Assembly (NCBI RefSeq): GCF_028554725.1
Contig: NC_071668.1
Span: 19,633,501 to 19,697,500 of the forward strand
From: Zeugodacus cucurbitae
Lineage: Eukaryota; Arthropoda; Insecta; Diptera; Tephritidae
Length of the DNA stretch: 64,000 bases
Direction of reading: 5' to 3'
Shown: piece by piece, positions 12,835-24,361 of the stretch
Layout of the letters: each line of letters begins with the position of its first letter
Position numbering within the stretch: position 1 is the stretch's first letter
Translations under genes and position numbers: made by a program
The notes under the pieces: generated by a model
The model's input: the letters and a program-made list of their open reading frames with translations, nothing else
What the model was told of the DNA's origin: nothing
The model's database searches: none

Positions 12835-13121
12835 AGCTTTTTCGCACAGAAGTTAATTGATCAATTAACTGGCCTTTGGTGATTAAAGCGCTGAAATAGA
12901 TCGATTTACCATACAAAATAAAAATCTCACTTTACTACAATAATTTTTAATCGATCACAAATCGAGTAAATCTTGTTGTGATTATTGATACTGATGAAAC
13001 TTATCAACTTTTTATGAAAAGCAAACACCTGATAGTTTATCAAATAGACGGCAGAGCCAAGGGAAAAACTGATTTCTCAATTATAATTTTAATGGATCAA
13101 TTAATTTGGCTGTGCGAAAAG
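12835..13121. mobile_element. MITE family 1, copy C (internally shortened)
   Basis: About 287 bp. Starts AGCTTTTTCGCACAGAAG with TTAATTGATCAATTAA and ends GGCTGTGCGAAAAG after ATGGATCAATTAATTTG. The middle is shorter than in copies A and B. An open frame at 12978-13193 runs through it by chance. Confidence 0.85.
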
Positions 13122-13257
13122 TATATAAGCCTTGATTTGATTTCATTAGGCGACTTTTTGTGTGAATACCAAGAGGCAATGGTCTGTACTTAAAAACCAA
13201 CAGTTGGAAATTGACATTCGCCCTATTGTTCATATAAAACAAGTATTCAATAGTTTA

Positions 13258-13782
13258 CCCTTTCGACCCCGACGTTGCCTGTGAGCAATTTCACCAGTTT
13301 GATGACTTAAAGCGAAAGCTGTGTTCAATGTTTTAACTAGATTTAAGTGGCTACTTATATATTAATATATTAAAAATGAAAATCAAAACAGTTAACAACA
13401 TTCTTAACCGTTATTCTTATAGTTTTTTTTTTTAACATAGTGCAATAAAGTCGTTGATAATTTGTGAACGAAAATTTGCAAACGTTTGTTAGAATCGATC
13501 CAATTTATCCAATTATTATAATATAATTTAATTCAATGAAAATTAGTATGCATTTTTGTTCGAAATGTATTATATCATTTTTTCATGAATTCAAAATATT
13601 CGCTTTATGATTTTTGTATACCATCATGCCCCAATGTTACTCATAAGCAACCTTCTGTAGTGCCCATAATAAAAGGCGTGGCTAGCTAAAATTTTGTTTG
13701 TAATCTTTTTTTGGCATTCTTTTATGGTCCCAATGGAGAAACAAATTTTAAAACCACAGGAAAAAAGTAGGGGTCGAAAGAG
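13258..13782. mobile_element. probable piggyBac-type MITE
   Basis: CCCTTTCGACCCC at 13258-13270 is mirrored by GGGGTCGAAAGAG at 13770-13782 (12 of 13 positions match). The flanks are TTTA on the left and TTAA on the right, consistent with a TTAA target site with one later change. CCC-starting inverted ends plus TTAA are the hallmark of piggyBac-like elements. About 525 bp, AT-rich, no transposase. Confidence 0.65.
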
Positions 13783-15124
13783 TTAAGTAGTATCATTGGT
13801 CCCCATTATAACCAATCGGCACAGAGAAACTCTTACTCAATTATTCAACAATCTCCTATCTCAAGGACATTATTTTAGATAGACAAATATATGGATTGTT
13901 TGTACCAGAGAGATATCTCCTACGCGATAATTAACGAGTAAAAAAATCTAATTTTCGATGATAACATCTAAAACCTTCCATTATCTGATCAATAGTCACG
14001 ATTCATATATGAGAGCCCCGGAATCACAATAGTATAATATTTCGGTATAAGTTGAGATTAAATGATCCTATGGCTTTATTTTTTGAAGTCCTTAGGCATT
14101 TTTTCCTATTGGATCATTCATAGATGGCCTGACAAAGACCTTACTTGTCCCAAAAATATATATTGCTGAAACTTTCAAAATATTAGGGTTTCTGTAATGG
14201 TTCCCTCTCACGGCTAAAATGTCTATTTTTGTTCAATAATAATAATAATTTTCATGTCGACTACACATTGATTCCTATTTCTCCCCAGTGTTTTACTAAA
14301 TGTTGAAGACCTGACCTTTGAAATAAAAAAATATATTTTTGAAGTAAATTTGTTTCCCCAGAAATGTTTTACAACTGTATATCTATTCTACTATGACCTC
14401 TCTGTTAGCCCATGCAGATCTCTCCCGTGAGAACACCTTAGTTTAGGTAGTGAAGAGTTTCGACGAAGAAAGTTGAACCATAACAGAATTTCTCTCAAGA
14501 TTTGTAAGAGCAGTGTTGTAATATACAATGTGCCAAAAAAGAGGCTGTTTGTCGATAACAGTGTGAATACCGAAAATGGAAGATCCCGAAGATTGTTTCG
14601 CAAATATTTAAGTAATTCGAACTTTGAGTTGAAAATGATATATAATGTGTACAATTTAAATACTCGCTCAGTATGGTGGATATCAGATGACGCACCTGTA
14701 CCTTTAGGAGGCCCATTGTGCCGTGACACAAGTAATAATTTAATGTATTTGTTGCAAGTTCCAATTTCTCTGAACAATTAGTAGTGAAGTTGGCTGCAGT
14801 TCTTTGAATATGTTCGAAATACTTTGAATGGTATTTTTTAGGGTCTATACGCCTGAAGATGTGGATTTTTCATGCTGATTTATAACATATTCTTCCAATT
14901 TTTTAATCAAAATTGCATAACAAGTATTCTTTTGTCACTCACTTATCAGAGAGTGGAGATTTGTAGTAATAATACTGAGCACTCCCTCAGTATTCTTGTT
15001 GAGAGCACCGAAAAGTGTTCTTAAAAATATTTAAAAAAAACAACAACAATAAACTTAAATTACCATTCACTGCATGTAATTGAAATAAATGAAGCACTTA
15101 AATATATTTCCATAGCTTCATTAA
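13783..15124. other. intronic sequence upstream of the Ig exon
   Basis: No coding sequence recognised; frames at 14391-14781 overlap on both strands and are not protein-like. CAACAACAATAAA at 15042 and a T/C-rich stretch lead into the acceptor. Confidence 0.55.
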
Positions 15125-15167
15125 TTTTTCCCTCATTTTTTTCTGTTCTCTCTTTCTTTCGGCGCAG
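15125..15167 (+). promoter_or_regulatory. 3' splice site of the Ig exon
   Basis: A long pyrimidine tract (TTTTTCCCTCATTTTTTTCT and on through TCTCTCTTTCTTTC) runs into GGCGCAG at 15161-15167. The reading frame opens directly after this AG and no other AG lies in the tract, which fixes the exon start. Confidence 0.85.
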
Positions 15168-15366
15168 CACTTGCCTATCTGCCACACGCCATCGATGCGA
15201 ATGAATCACTCGATACACGTGAAGGTGTTGATTTGGTGTTGAAATGCCGCTTCACCGAGCACTACGATGCCAAGGATTTCAGCTTTTATTGGGCACGCTG
15301 GAATTGCTGTCCGACGCAATTTGAGAATGTGGCCATCGGCGATGTGCAGTTGAACATGAATTACAG
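15168..15366 (+). CDS. ed/fred: internal coding exon of an Ig-domain adhesion protein (echinoid/fred-like)
   Basis: The exon is open in one frame: two bases completing a split codon, 65 full codons, then AG of the next split codon, so it is flanked by a phase 1 and a phase 2 intron. The peptide contains a B-strand cysteine (VLKCRF), a C-strand tryptophan (FYWARW), an adjacent cysteine pair (NCCPT) and the run FENVAIGDVQLNMNYR. This is the first half of an Ig domain; the F-strand cysteine should lie in the next exon. From memory of the family, this run resembles the first Ig domain of Drosophila Echinoid / Friend of echinoid, single-pass adhesion proteins at epithelial junctions that influence EGFR and Notch signalling. 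I cannot choose between the two paralogues. It is the only host coding sequence I can support; no neighbouring exon was found. Another nephrin-like Ig-CAM is possible. Confidence 0.72.
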
Positions 15367-15372
15367 GTAAGC
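15365..15372 (+). promoter_or_regulatory. 5' splice site of the Ig exon
   Basis: TACAG|GTAAGC closely matches the metazoan donor consensus and ends the frame in phase 2. Beyond it the sequence turns into GTAAGT/GAGTAAGC-like low complexity with no coding character. Confidence 0.85.
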
Positions 15373-16906
15373 AAGTTGTATAAGTATTTGAGTATTGAAG
15401 TATGTAAGTAAGCGAGTAAGCGCGTGAGTGAGTAAGCTATAAGCCGTTAAGTGTAAACTGTAAGCAGTAAACAATCAGCAGTGAGCAGTAAGCGGTAAAC
15501 GTTGTGCAATAAAACAGTATAAGCGCTCCAAGTAAATCCGGGCCAAGTTAAATACATTACAACGCCGACGCCTATGGGCATATGTAGGGATGGATGAATG
15601 GATGTGTATGTTGCAGCCGAGTACTTTGCGCAACCGACCAAATATTCAATCATTTACTCAATTATATCTGTGTGTATATGTGTACTACCACACACTCACC
15701 GCCGCTATTCCCGGTGTGCTACGCCTTTGTTTGCCGCATTTTAATATTTTTCCATTTGTGCGCCAATAAAACGCAACCGCTGCCATAAAACGTACGCGCA
15801 TTACGTATCCGCTTGGCGTTGAAAGTTTTTAGCTTTTTGTTGTTGCTATTATTTTTCACTCTTCTACCAACTTCATATGGCTGGGCTGATGTGAGGCAAA
15901 TGTTGTTTGCTGCACAACAACAAATGAACGATACATATACGCAGTCTCTCTCTGTGTGTATATATGTATATCTACATATATATATATATATATATGTCCA
16001 TTTCCCATATTTATATTGCCGCAGCAATTTCAACGGGTTCATTCGAATGGTTAATAAAATCAGCACTTGACGTAATTTGCACGAATTATTGCCAATTTGA
16101 TGTGCATTCGCGTGTGGTATTGAATTTATTGCTTGATTGTTGTTGTACTGTTATCGTTGTTGTTGCTGCCTGTTAAAAAGGCAAATGCGTGGCATATACT
16201 ACATACTATATATCGAATATGCCCGGCGAATGACCGTAAGGCGTAAGGTGCCAATGATATATGATGCTGGCCTGGGGTTCCCAGATGGTAAAATAAAAGT
16301 TGGCAATATATTTCATATAAATCATGTAAGTTAGGGGAGCATTTCAGTATATCATATTGATATAGTGGCAAAAAATTAACTTTTATATAAATAAATAAAG
16401 TATTTTTCTGAAGTTTAACCCTTCGGCGCTTTTTATTTAACTACAGTAAGGCCTCGTTTGATTGCCCAAAATATCGTACCATGAAATATCCATAAAACTC
16501 TCTAAACTGCTACCAAGTTGATGTGTAAGGTAAGGAAGCAAAAATTATCATTAAAAAGACAAATTGATCAAAAGACGGGAAAGTAGGGTTATATGTAGTG
16601 TGATATGAGGAAAAATATATGATGGGGAGCATTAGCATGAAGAGATGCAAGAAAAGGCCGGATGGACAAAGAAGGCAGTCGACATTTCAATTCTTCTCAA
16701 ATATTTTCTTATTGCTTCGATTTGTCGATGACTCTTTAACGAAAAACCGAGTTTGAAAGATTGTTATGACCCTTTCCAGAAAGTGTAATAAACACTGTTA
16801 CATTAGTTTCACAAATCTGGGACGGTAATAGAAAATGTTCTGAATTTTGTTACCTTCAATTTTCCAGATAACTGCAATTCATATCAGTCGAAATTTAGAG
16901 CCTTAA
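15373..16906. other. start of the giant downstream intron
   Basis: Begins with repeats of GTAAGT/GAGTAAGC/AGCAGTAAGC (15370-15505), then pyrimidine-rich and TTG-rich DNA. A (TA)n run lies at 15976-15995. Overlapping frames at 15719-16371 are low complexity. TTTAACCCTTCGGCGC at 16416 resembles a piggyBac-like end, but no partner was seen. Confidence 0.55.
15976..15995. repeat. (TA)n microsatellite
   Basis: About ten TA dinucleotides. Confidence 0.85.
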
Positions 16907-17337
16907 AGCCTTTCCGCACAGCCAAATTAATAGATCAATTAAGATTATAATTGAGAAACCAGTATTCGCACGGCCGGCTACTCGATTAACGATCAGTTGT
17001 TGTACATTTTTGTATTTGTTGTTCATAAAAAGTGGGCAAGTTTCATCAGCAATCATTTTATCAATAACCACAACCAAATTTTCAGCGTAGACAACAGCCC
17101 TCAGAACGACCTCCAGTATCAACTCGATTTATATTCGATTAAAAGTTAATGTAGTAAAATCAGAATTTTCTTCTATATAGTGAAACGATCTAAATCAGAT
17201 AAGAGATACAGATACAGATATCCTAACTATCAAAAAATAATAACGAATAGATGTCCTCATAAGGAGACAGAAGGCGTTAATAGGTTAATTGAGCAAAGAT
17301 CCGTTAATTGTTCAATTAACTCCTGTTTGAAAAGGCT
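16907..17337. mobile_element. MITE family 1, copy D
   Basis: Begins AGCCTTTCCGCACAGCC with TTAATAGATCAATTAAG and ends TTGAAAAGGCT after GTTAATTGTTCAATTAACTC. Same orientation as copy A. The interior is about 60 bp longer, with an AGATACAGATACAGATA-like stretch around 17202-17219. Confidence 0.88.
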
Positions 17338-18480
17338 ATTAGATAGATCTCAATCAAGCAGAGTTCAGTCCGACCGACGATAACTGAGTAGAGACGAACT
17401 TTGCCGAGCTCGAGAAGCTCCCTAAACATTTTCCTATTCAATTTTACACAGAATCTCAAATACGAAAGTGAAATAAACAAGTAATTAATATGGAAAACGA
17501 AGAGGATAAGAAACGAACCTTAGACTCATTCATAAAAAAAAAAATAAAATTCACCAATTCGTTCAAAAGAAGTAAGAAATATTCTCAAATAGGAGTATTG
17601 GAGAAACTAGATAAAGCAATTTCTCCATTATCTGATAGATGATGATGGATACTGCATATAAGTTGTCGTCGGCTACCGTCTAATCACAATCAATCGCCTT
17701 TCTGTTCCCAACCGATAAGTAAAAACTGAATTGACCGTCCTAATAAGACCGTCCTAATAAGGTATCTATATTATGACAAACAAAATATCTGCTATACCAT
17801 ACAGTCCATTCTATAGACCAACATTGAGTTAGATTTAAAAAAGCAGCAATAACAACATTCGACCTAATTTGACCTTGTTGGACTCGCAGTATCTTAACAA
17901 TGTATTATATTTTAGTACCAAAATTGACTAACAGAGATCGCCCTGGCAATGACATAAGCGGAGGATCTGAGATTAAATAGCTAAGAAGAAGTAGCAAAAT
18001 CATTAGACATTTAGAATGATCTATTTTTCTTGTTAGTAACTCAAGAACTACACAAGCGACCAAACTTTTGTTTGACCTATGGCCTTTTTATTGATAAAGA
18101 TTTGAGTATCCGCTGTACCTTCCTCCAAACATATCCTCCGCTCAGAGTAACCGTTAAAAATCTAGTTGGAAATGTTACCACTATACTTGGAATGGTACTT
18201 GAAGAAGAGATTTGATATATTTTAATGCTTCATTCGTTATTTGAGATTCATAAAAATCAAGAAATCGGTACCAAAATTGAATAAATTACTTTCAGTGACT
18301 GATGCCAACCAGTAAAGTTTTCCTCGATTCGTCACTGCTCTACTCACTAGTTTGGGCTTTGATCTCTTGTCTAAACAATGTACTAGGTAGTACAACTACA
18401 AAGCTATCCATCAGAATTCAATATAAGGAAACACTAGTATACTTTATTAAATTGGTTCCACCTCTTGTTTTTCCAGTTCT
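17338..18480. other. intronic sequence, no gene seen
   Basis: Unique-looking AT-rich DNA. The frames at 18030-18215 and 18302-18490 have no recognisable domain. Confidence 0.5.
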
Positions 18481-18490
18481 ATTTGACTAA

Positions 18491-18535
18491 ACCAGTCTAA
18501 GTGATTTACACCAGTTCCTTATTCGATTCGTCACT
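18491..18535 (+). repeat. dispersed repeat related to the 4659-5030 duplication
   Basis: ACCAGTTCCTTATTCGATTC followed by GTCACT matches ACCAGTTGTTTATTCGATTC plus GCTACT at 4685-4715. Another partial match lies at 18308-18336, and minus-strand matches at 6090-6115 and 22182-22212. Confidence 0.6.
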
Positions 18536-20409
18536 CTTTTATGATATTAAATTTCGCTCGCAATACTGTCGTTATGTGAACTATAATACAAAATAATCAC
18601 TGATAGTTGATAACTTCAACTTTAGTACAAATTTATTTTACTATCCACCATTAACAATTTGGCTAGATCTGGCCACACGCCATAAATCAGCTGCAGATTC
18701 CAATAAAGCATATTACAACAATTTATCACTTAAAGCGAGTAGTCGCGAGGGATAAAGATAACTGCAGGTGAAAGAGAATACAAATACATAAATCTGAATG
18801 CTAGTGTGTGTGTGTCCGGGTGGCATATGTCATAACTTTGTAAAAATGTAAGTGCCACTTATTGATGCAACAACAGAAGCCAGTAATTCATTTGCAGCAA
18901 ATTTTTATCGATCTCCGGCAAATGAGCAGCAGCAATATTGTAACGAAAAGACGATACTGCAACAACAACAAGAAGTGCAGATAAATAAAAAACAACAACA
19001 ATTTCATGCAACACACAAAAGAAAAAAGAAAACAATTACTATGACAACAACGTCAAAGTAAGAATGCTGTCACAACAACAAATGACAACAAAAGACAACA
19101 ACTCCATAGCAGAATAATCGTTGAAACACTGACAGCAACAGCTTTATAGCGTTGACATAAAAACATCAGCAACATCTGTTGACGCAAAACATGTTGTTCA
19201 ACGGCGTCTACGGAGCTGCAACAATAAAGACAACAACACACGCCGCATGGATAATAAAAGATATTATTAACATGGGCCACTTGACGTGCGCGCAGCCGAG
19301 CACGAGTGACCGAGCAGCGGATGTGGCAGCAAAAACTATTACATAAAGTATAAACAATAAGTGTAACGGTGCAAAAAAAACTGATGGCGGTGTTACGTTG
19401 ACCATACGGTCAATAATGGCGGCATTACAATGGCTACGCAACAGCAATAACAACAAGAAGGAATGAGGCCATTACATGGTATCTATGGCTGCTTTTTCAT
19501 AGCACTTGGAAGCACACTTGTTGTTGTTGTTGGTGCTTTTGTGGGTTGTTGTGTCTGTTGTTATCTTCATCATTTTAATTGTTTACAGTTTACCAAGATT
19601 CTTGCGCTTCCAAGTTTCTTTTCCATTTAAGCTGTTTCTTGTTGTTATGATGGCATTAAAATGCGGAAGACTTGTTGTTTTACACCAGATTTTGACATCC
19701 ATTATGCAATATTTTCGAACATAGCTTCAAAAAGTATTTTTTTTTTTCATTTAAAGATAATCATATTTGGTGTGAAGGAGCTCTGACATCCACGAGACAG
19801 TTTTGGTTCCACTTCTTTTAGGATTGTTCCTAGCTACAGTCATCCAAGCTTATTTTATTCATCGGTAGTTATTTCTTCTCAATTATGTCAATGCTATCTT
19901 AGCTAAACCATTTTAAGGCGGACTACCTTGGATTTCCTCCATTACGGATAGAGGATTCTACCCTAAGTTCATAAAGCCAAAAAGATTAGAAGGAACGGAC
20001 TATTTGCTCAATACGAACGAGTCGGAGTTCCGATCTCTCTACCGGATATACTTCCCGCGTAGCGAGACATTCTTATCCGAGCTCCGAAAGGATCAAGCGA
20101 GCTTGAAGCAAGCTCGTCTCTCTATTTCTAGGGATTTAAGCATATACATGTCTATATAGTGGCGGCAAAAGTCTTCCCGGATACCAGCTTTCGATGTTAT
20201 TAGGAAAAAGACGAGTCATGAAATTGACAGATCCTCTTTGATAGACACGCTTTTGTAAGGGAAAGGTTGAAAGATCTCGTATGTCATATTTTTAACCATT
20301 TAGACGATCTAGCTGGTATTGAAAATAATCTAAAGCATATTTGAAGGAAAAAGTGAAAGGTCAATGTCAGGTCATCTAACGGATAGCTCAGAAAAGAAGC
20401 TGTTTCGAC
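18536..20409. other. intronic low-complexity sequence
   Basis: CAA-rich from 18850 to 19460 (complement TTG-rich), which makes long but repetitive polyQ/polyL-like frames on both strands; TTGTTG at 19517-19565. The rest is AT-rich without coding character. Confidence 0.55.
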
Positions 20410-20619
20410 GGAGTCGGTCCAACTGCAGCCGATTCTAAGGTACCGAAATAGATTCCGACTTCAACCGTCCAAGCTTTACCCTTTCACGATCTAAACCGGT
20501 TCTTCTTCTTGGAAGGAGTCGGTCCATCGATAGCCAATTCAACGGTACCGAAGTAAATTCCGACTTTATCCGTCCAAGCTTTGCCTTTTCAAGATCTAAA
20601 CCGGTTCGAATCGGTAGGT
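20410..20619. repeat. two-copy tandem duplication, period 105 bp
   Basis: GGAGTCGGTCCA starts units at 20410 and 20515; both carry ACGGTACCGAAGTAAATTCC-like, CCGTCCAAGCTTT and GATCTAAACCGGTTC. An open frame on the minus strand (20435-20650) is therefore internally repeated, which explains its apparent periodicity. Confidence 0.85.
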
Positions 20620-22976
20620 TGTTTGTCGATACAAGAGGATTTGGATCCACTTTTACGACGTCTTGACGCTAGGACTTGTCTACAACTTTCCAAGCATGAT
20701 CTTGGTTTCGAGGATCAGTCTTAACACCTAACTTTCTTTAATACCCGTTGATATAAATTTCAAATCGACGGTTTTAAACCACAATATTAATATTAATATT
20801 ATAATAATTAAAGCTCACACACTTTCAGATTTATAATTTTGAAATTTTATCAAACTCAAAATTGATGTCTTCAAATTAAAGGCCATGGACCCATTCTTGA
20901 TCAATGGAACCATCGAGTTTGATCCATATCGAAGATTGTAGCTGAAGTAGATTCTAGTTGTGGAAGCTTTAAGTTTTATGGTCTCACCAACTCTGCTACA
21001 ACTGCTATTTCTTATAATCCTTTTCGGCTTCCACAGAGTCTTACAATAACTGCCAATATTTCCACCTTTTGTTGTTCTTCTGCACCACATATACATAAGT
21101 GTCTTCCGCGCTACTATTTATTGCGCACACTTTCCACCACACTTAATGACAATGGCAGTCATTCAGTGCTTTTATTCCGTCGCTCATCACGCCCCGCTGA
21201 TGGTCACATTGTTGCCCCGCTGATTGAAATTTATCAGTCATTCTGTTTATTTGCACGACCTAGCCTTTGGCAGAGCAGCGAAGACACGGTCATACCGCTA
21301 CATTGTTGCAATTATTGTTGGATTGTTTTTGTTTTCACTTCGGTGTGTGTTTATTGTTTCTGCTGGGAGCAACGCCTACGCCGACGCCGATGTCTTTGTG
21401 CCGTTGTCTGCTTCATTTATTGTGTGTTTTTTGTTTTTGTTTACGCTTTATGAATGTCAATGTGTATGTGTGTGTGTCAGCGAATAATCAGCAACATTTT
21501 CATACCCACATTCTCTATGGCCACTAACACACAAACACACACACTCGGTTACATGAATGCAACAATTTGTGGCACAATGGTGTAGCAAATTGCGCGTAAA
21601 TTGTTTGTTTGTTTGTTGTTTCTGTTGCTTACATAATGGCAAATACATTGATATTTTGTTATTGTTGTTGCAGCAAAGTGAAGAAGATTAACTTTAAAGT
21701 GTTAATTGGCCGTTAAACAGCGCGAAATTTTTACAACTACTTAATTGTTATCCTTTCGCCGTGCTTTTGCACAATACAAATTGTAAAAATCTTTATTGAG
21801 CGAAAGTGGTTGAAAGCGTTTAAAAAAAGTATTAATATGTGACAAGTGAATTTAATGTGGATGAGGCTAACCATATTAATAGCCTTTAAATTGTTAATTT
21901 TGAGAAGTATATAGACTTTGGTAGACCTATTGCAGAAACTGTATTCAGAAACTGAAAACAGAAAATAGAAACTGGAAACAGAAACTGAAAACAGAAAACA
22001 GAAAGTGGAAACAGAACATGAAAATACAAATATTTTTATGTGAGAGGGTTACAAGTCAGGGCCAAAAAATCATTGCTCAGCAATTTCAACTCTTTAACGT
22101 CAGCAATCGCGGACTTTTGAGACAGTGCTGAATCGCTCCAAAAATTTAGTAACCATCTTCAATTTGTCAAAATTTGGAACGTAGCGAATCGAACAAACAA
22201 CTGGTATAAACTGGTATGTAGCTTAAATTGGTACATATAATGAAATAAATAAAGAATAGCAAGCGATTATAAAACATTAATGAGTTGTACCCATACCTTG
22301 ATATTTTTTCCAAGTTTCCTGAGATTAGCTCAATTTTTGAGTGCAGTCTCTAGAATCGTTATCGTTATTATGTAATTGTTTCTAATTCATTTCTTCAGTG
22401 ATTTCTCTTTCATAATTATAAGGTTCTAACAAGTGCTTATATAAGATAGGATTTATATTCTGGCTTTAGTTATGATACTGTACGATATGACATGAGTCTC
22501 AACCATCGATTATGTTCGTTAAATATACAGCCGATCGACGAAGTACCTATTCGAAGCGCTCAGTTTGCCAGTTTCTCAAAACAGTGTTTTTGAAACACAG
22601 TCTCAAAAACTTGACTTGATCGAACGACTTGAAATTTGTACTGCGAACTCGCACCTGTAAACGCATGGAACGCTCTATTATTAATTAAAATTTTCCAAAA
22701 TTTCTACTAAAAGTCCAATTTTTGGTAATAGTTAATTCCAAACATTAAACACTAATTATGTGTTCTCTATTAGCAAATCAGCCGGAATCGTAGAGGGAGT
22801 GCGGGCTCATTTTTTCGGGGCGGGGGTGTTCAGAACGCTGTCACTCATGTTCTATACAACATTTTTAGTTAAAATTTATATTTATACTTTCGGAATATAT
22901 GTCAATAAATGTTAATAAACATAAAGTTTTATCTATTTATTAGTGGTAAGAATCTATGACTTGCTCAACTAGCAGG
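20620..22976. other. intronic sequence with low-complexity stretches
   Basis: Contains TTG/CTG-rich DNA at 21300-21660 that gives overlapping repetitive frames, and a degenerate GAAACTGGAAACAGAAACTG-type purine repeat at 21945-22020. A minus-strand copy of the dispersed motif (GAATCGAACAAACAACTGG) lies at 22186-22204. No gene recognised. Confidence 0.55.
21945..22020. repeat. degenerate short tandem repeat (AGAAACnGAAAAC)
   Basis: Variants of AGAAACTGAAAACAGAAAAC recur about six times in 75 bp. Confidence 0.8.
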
Positions 22977-23128
22977 CAAACGTCGAACAAAGGCCATACG
23001 TAACGGCTACTAAAATTTAATTGAAAGGACTAGAGATCTTATTCTAGTAGGAGTGCTAACTGGTCATTGTCTGATAGGAAGACATGCCGACTTACTGGGA
23101 TTACCAAACAATGACTACTGTAGGAGCT
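22977..23128 (+). pseudogene. small non-LTR retrotransposon C-terminal fragment
   Basis: Bases 23047-23124 translate as VGVLTGHCLIGRHADLLGLP followed by NNDYCR, matching the GVLTGHCPMGTHTVRLGI segment of the element at 9100-9893 and its cysteine cluster start. The coding match ends abruptly at 23124. Same orientation as the two other RNase H-bearing elements. Confidence 0.7.
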
Positions 23129-23719
23129 GACAACAAATATATATGTAAAAATAATAAGTATTCTTCATTAAGTTGCTTATTGCTTTCAGGCAAGTACCCT
23201 CCATCGACTGCGGTATCTTGATTTGTCTTGCATTAGTAGAAGGGCTTCAGAAAAATGCTTAAAAATGTTTATGGTCTTGATCCAAAGTACGGTTAATGCT
23301 TTCGTGCTTACTTCTCTGCAGGACTAAGGTACGTTCCTGGTTCCTGCTTTATTCTTAATTTTTTTTTAAGAAATAAAGGTTTCAAAAATTTTCAAGCCAT
23401 CTAAGTAACGTAATGGTGACATACATTGTGACAGGGTTAATTCTCTCAGAAATACTCAGAGATGTAGGATGTGACTGGTTTGAACTTTGACCGGTATTCG
23501 AAAACAAGATCTCTTTATACCAAGACTGAAATACTTCGGATAGTATTATGATATATTAATAAATTCGTCCATTTAATTCCTACACCATATTATTCGATTA
23601 AGATCCACACGATTTGCACAATTAGCTCTCATTCAAATAAAATGTTTGTATATTTAAGGGTCACTTATTATTAAGTTTCGTTGATCATCATTCATTTAAG
23701 CTCCTTGTATGTATGGAAT
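23129..23719. other. intronic sequence, no gene seen
   Basis: AT-rich. A pyrimidine-rich acceptor-like segment ending in CAG and followed directly by GCAAGT lies at 23178-23195. Confidence 0.5.
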
Positions 23720-24361
23720 TGGCATAGAAACCGTTTAGCCGAATCGATAATCCTCTCTTTCCTCACAATTCGGCGCCGGTTCGAAATCCCAAGAGTAACC
23801 AGGTCGCTTTCCACCTCGTCTTTCCAAAGGAGTGAAGGCTTAAGAGGGAACTCATTTGCATACAAGAAAATAAAGAGGCCGAAATGCGTGAGTATGAAGA
23901 GCTTGACAAGCTCGCCGACAAGGGTAATTCTCGAAAATTTTATGGAAAAATGAAGCGGCTTAACAAAGGTTTCAAGAGCATCGTCACTTAGAAACAAAGG
24001 TTGTAATCTGGTCGCCGATGTCGAGGGCATATTGGGATTATGGAGGGCACACTTCTCCGACCTGCTGAATGACAGTGAAAGTACAACGCCAGGAGATGGC
24101 GAGCCCGATTCCCCAATCGATGACGATGGAATAGATGTTCCATTACCCGACCATGAAAAAATTCGAATAGCAATTACCCGCTTGAAGAACAACAAAGCGG
24201 CGGCGGCCGATGGATTACCGGCCGAACTATTCAAATACGGCGGCAAAGATCTGATTAGGTTTTCGCATCGGTTTCTTTGCAGAATATGAACGGAATAAAG
24301 CATGCCTGACGATTGGAATCTCAGTGTGCTCTGCCCAACCCTTAAAAGGGAGAAGGGGAGA
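23720..24361 (+). pseudogene. RTE-like retrotransposon fragment, linker and start of reverse transcriptase
   Basis: The frame at 24032-24289 reads LWRAHFSDLLNDSES, acidic linker, then IRIAITRLKNNKAAAADGLP and AELFKYGG, the classic start of the RT domain in RTE-like elements (LKNNKAxGxDGxPAE). A stop follows at 24287-24289; another frame continues as PDDWNLSVLCPTLKRE. Upstream the linker (AEMREYEELDKLADKG, FYEKMKRLNKGF) is in shifted frames. The fragment covers a part of the protein that the other RTE pieces in this window lack, so it may derive from the same family. Confidence 0.8.

Noticed and set aside
20435..20650. Minus-strand frame with internal repeat of TGLD and KLGR
   Set aside because: The periodicity follows from the 105 bp tandem duplication; no protein family recognised.
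20600..23800. tRNA B-box-like GGTTCGAATCG (20602) and GGTTCGAAATCC (23779)
   Set aside because: No A-box at the right distance and no cloverleaf could be drawn around either.
23692..24303. 203-codon minus-strand frame
   Set aside because: It is the antisense shadow of the RTE-like fragment on the + strand.
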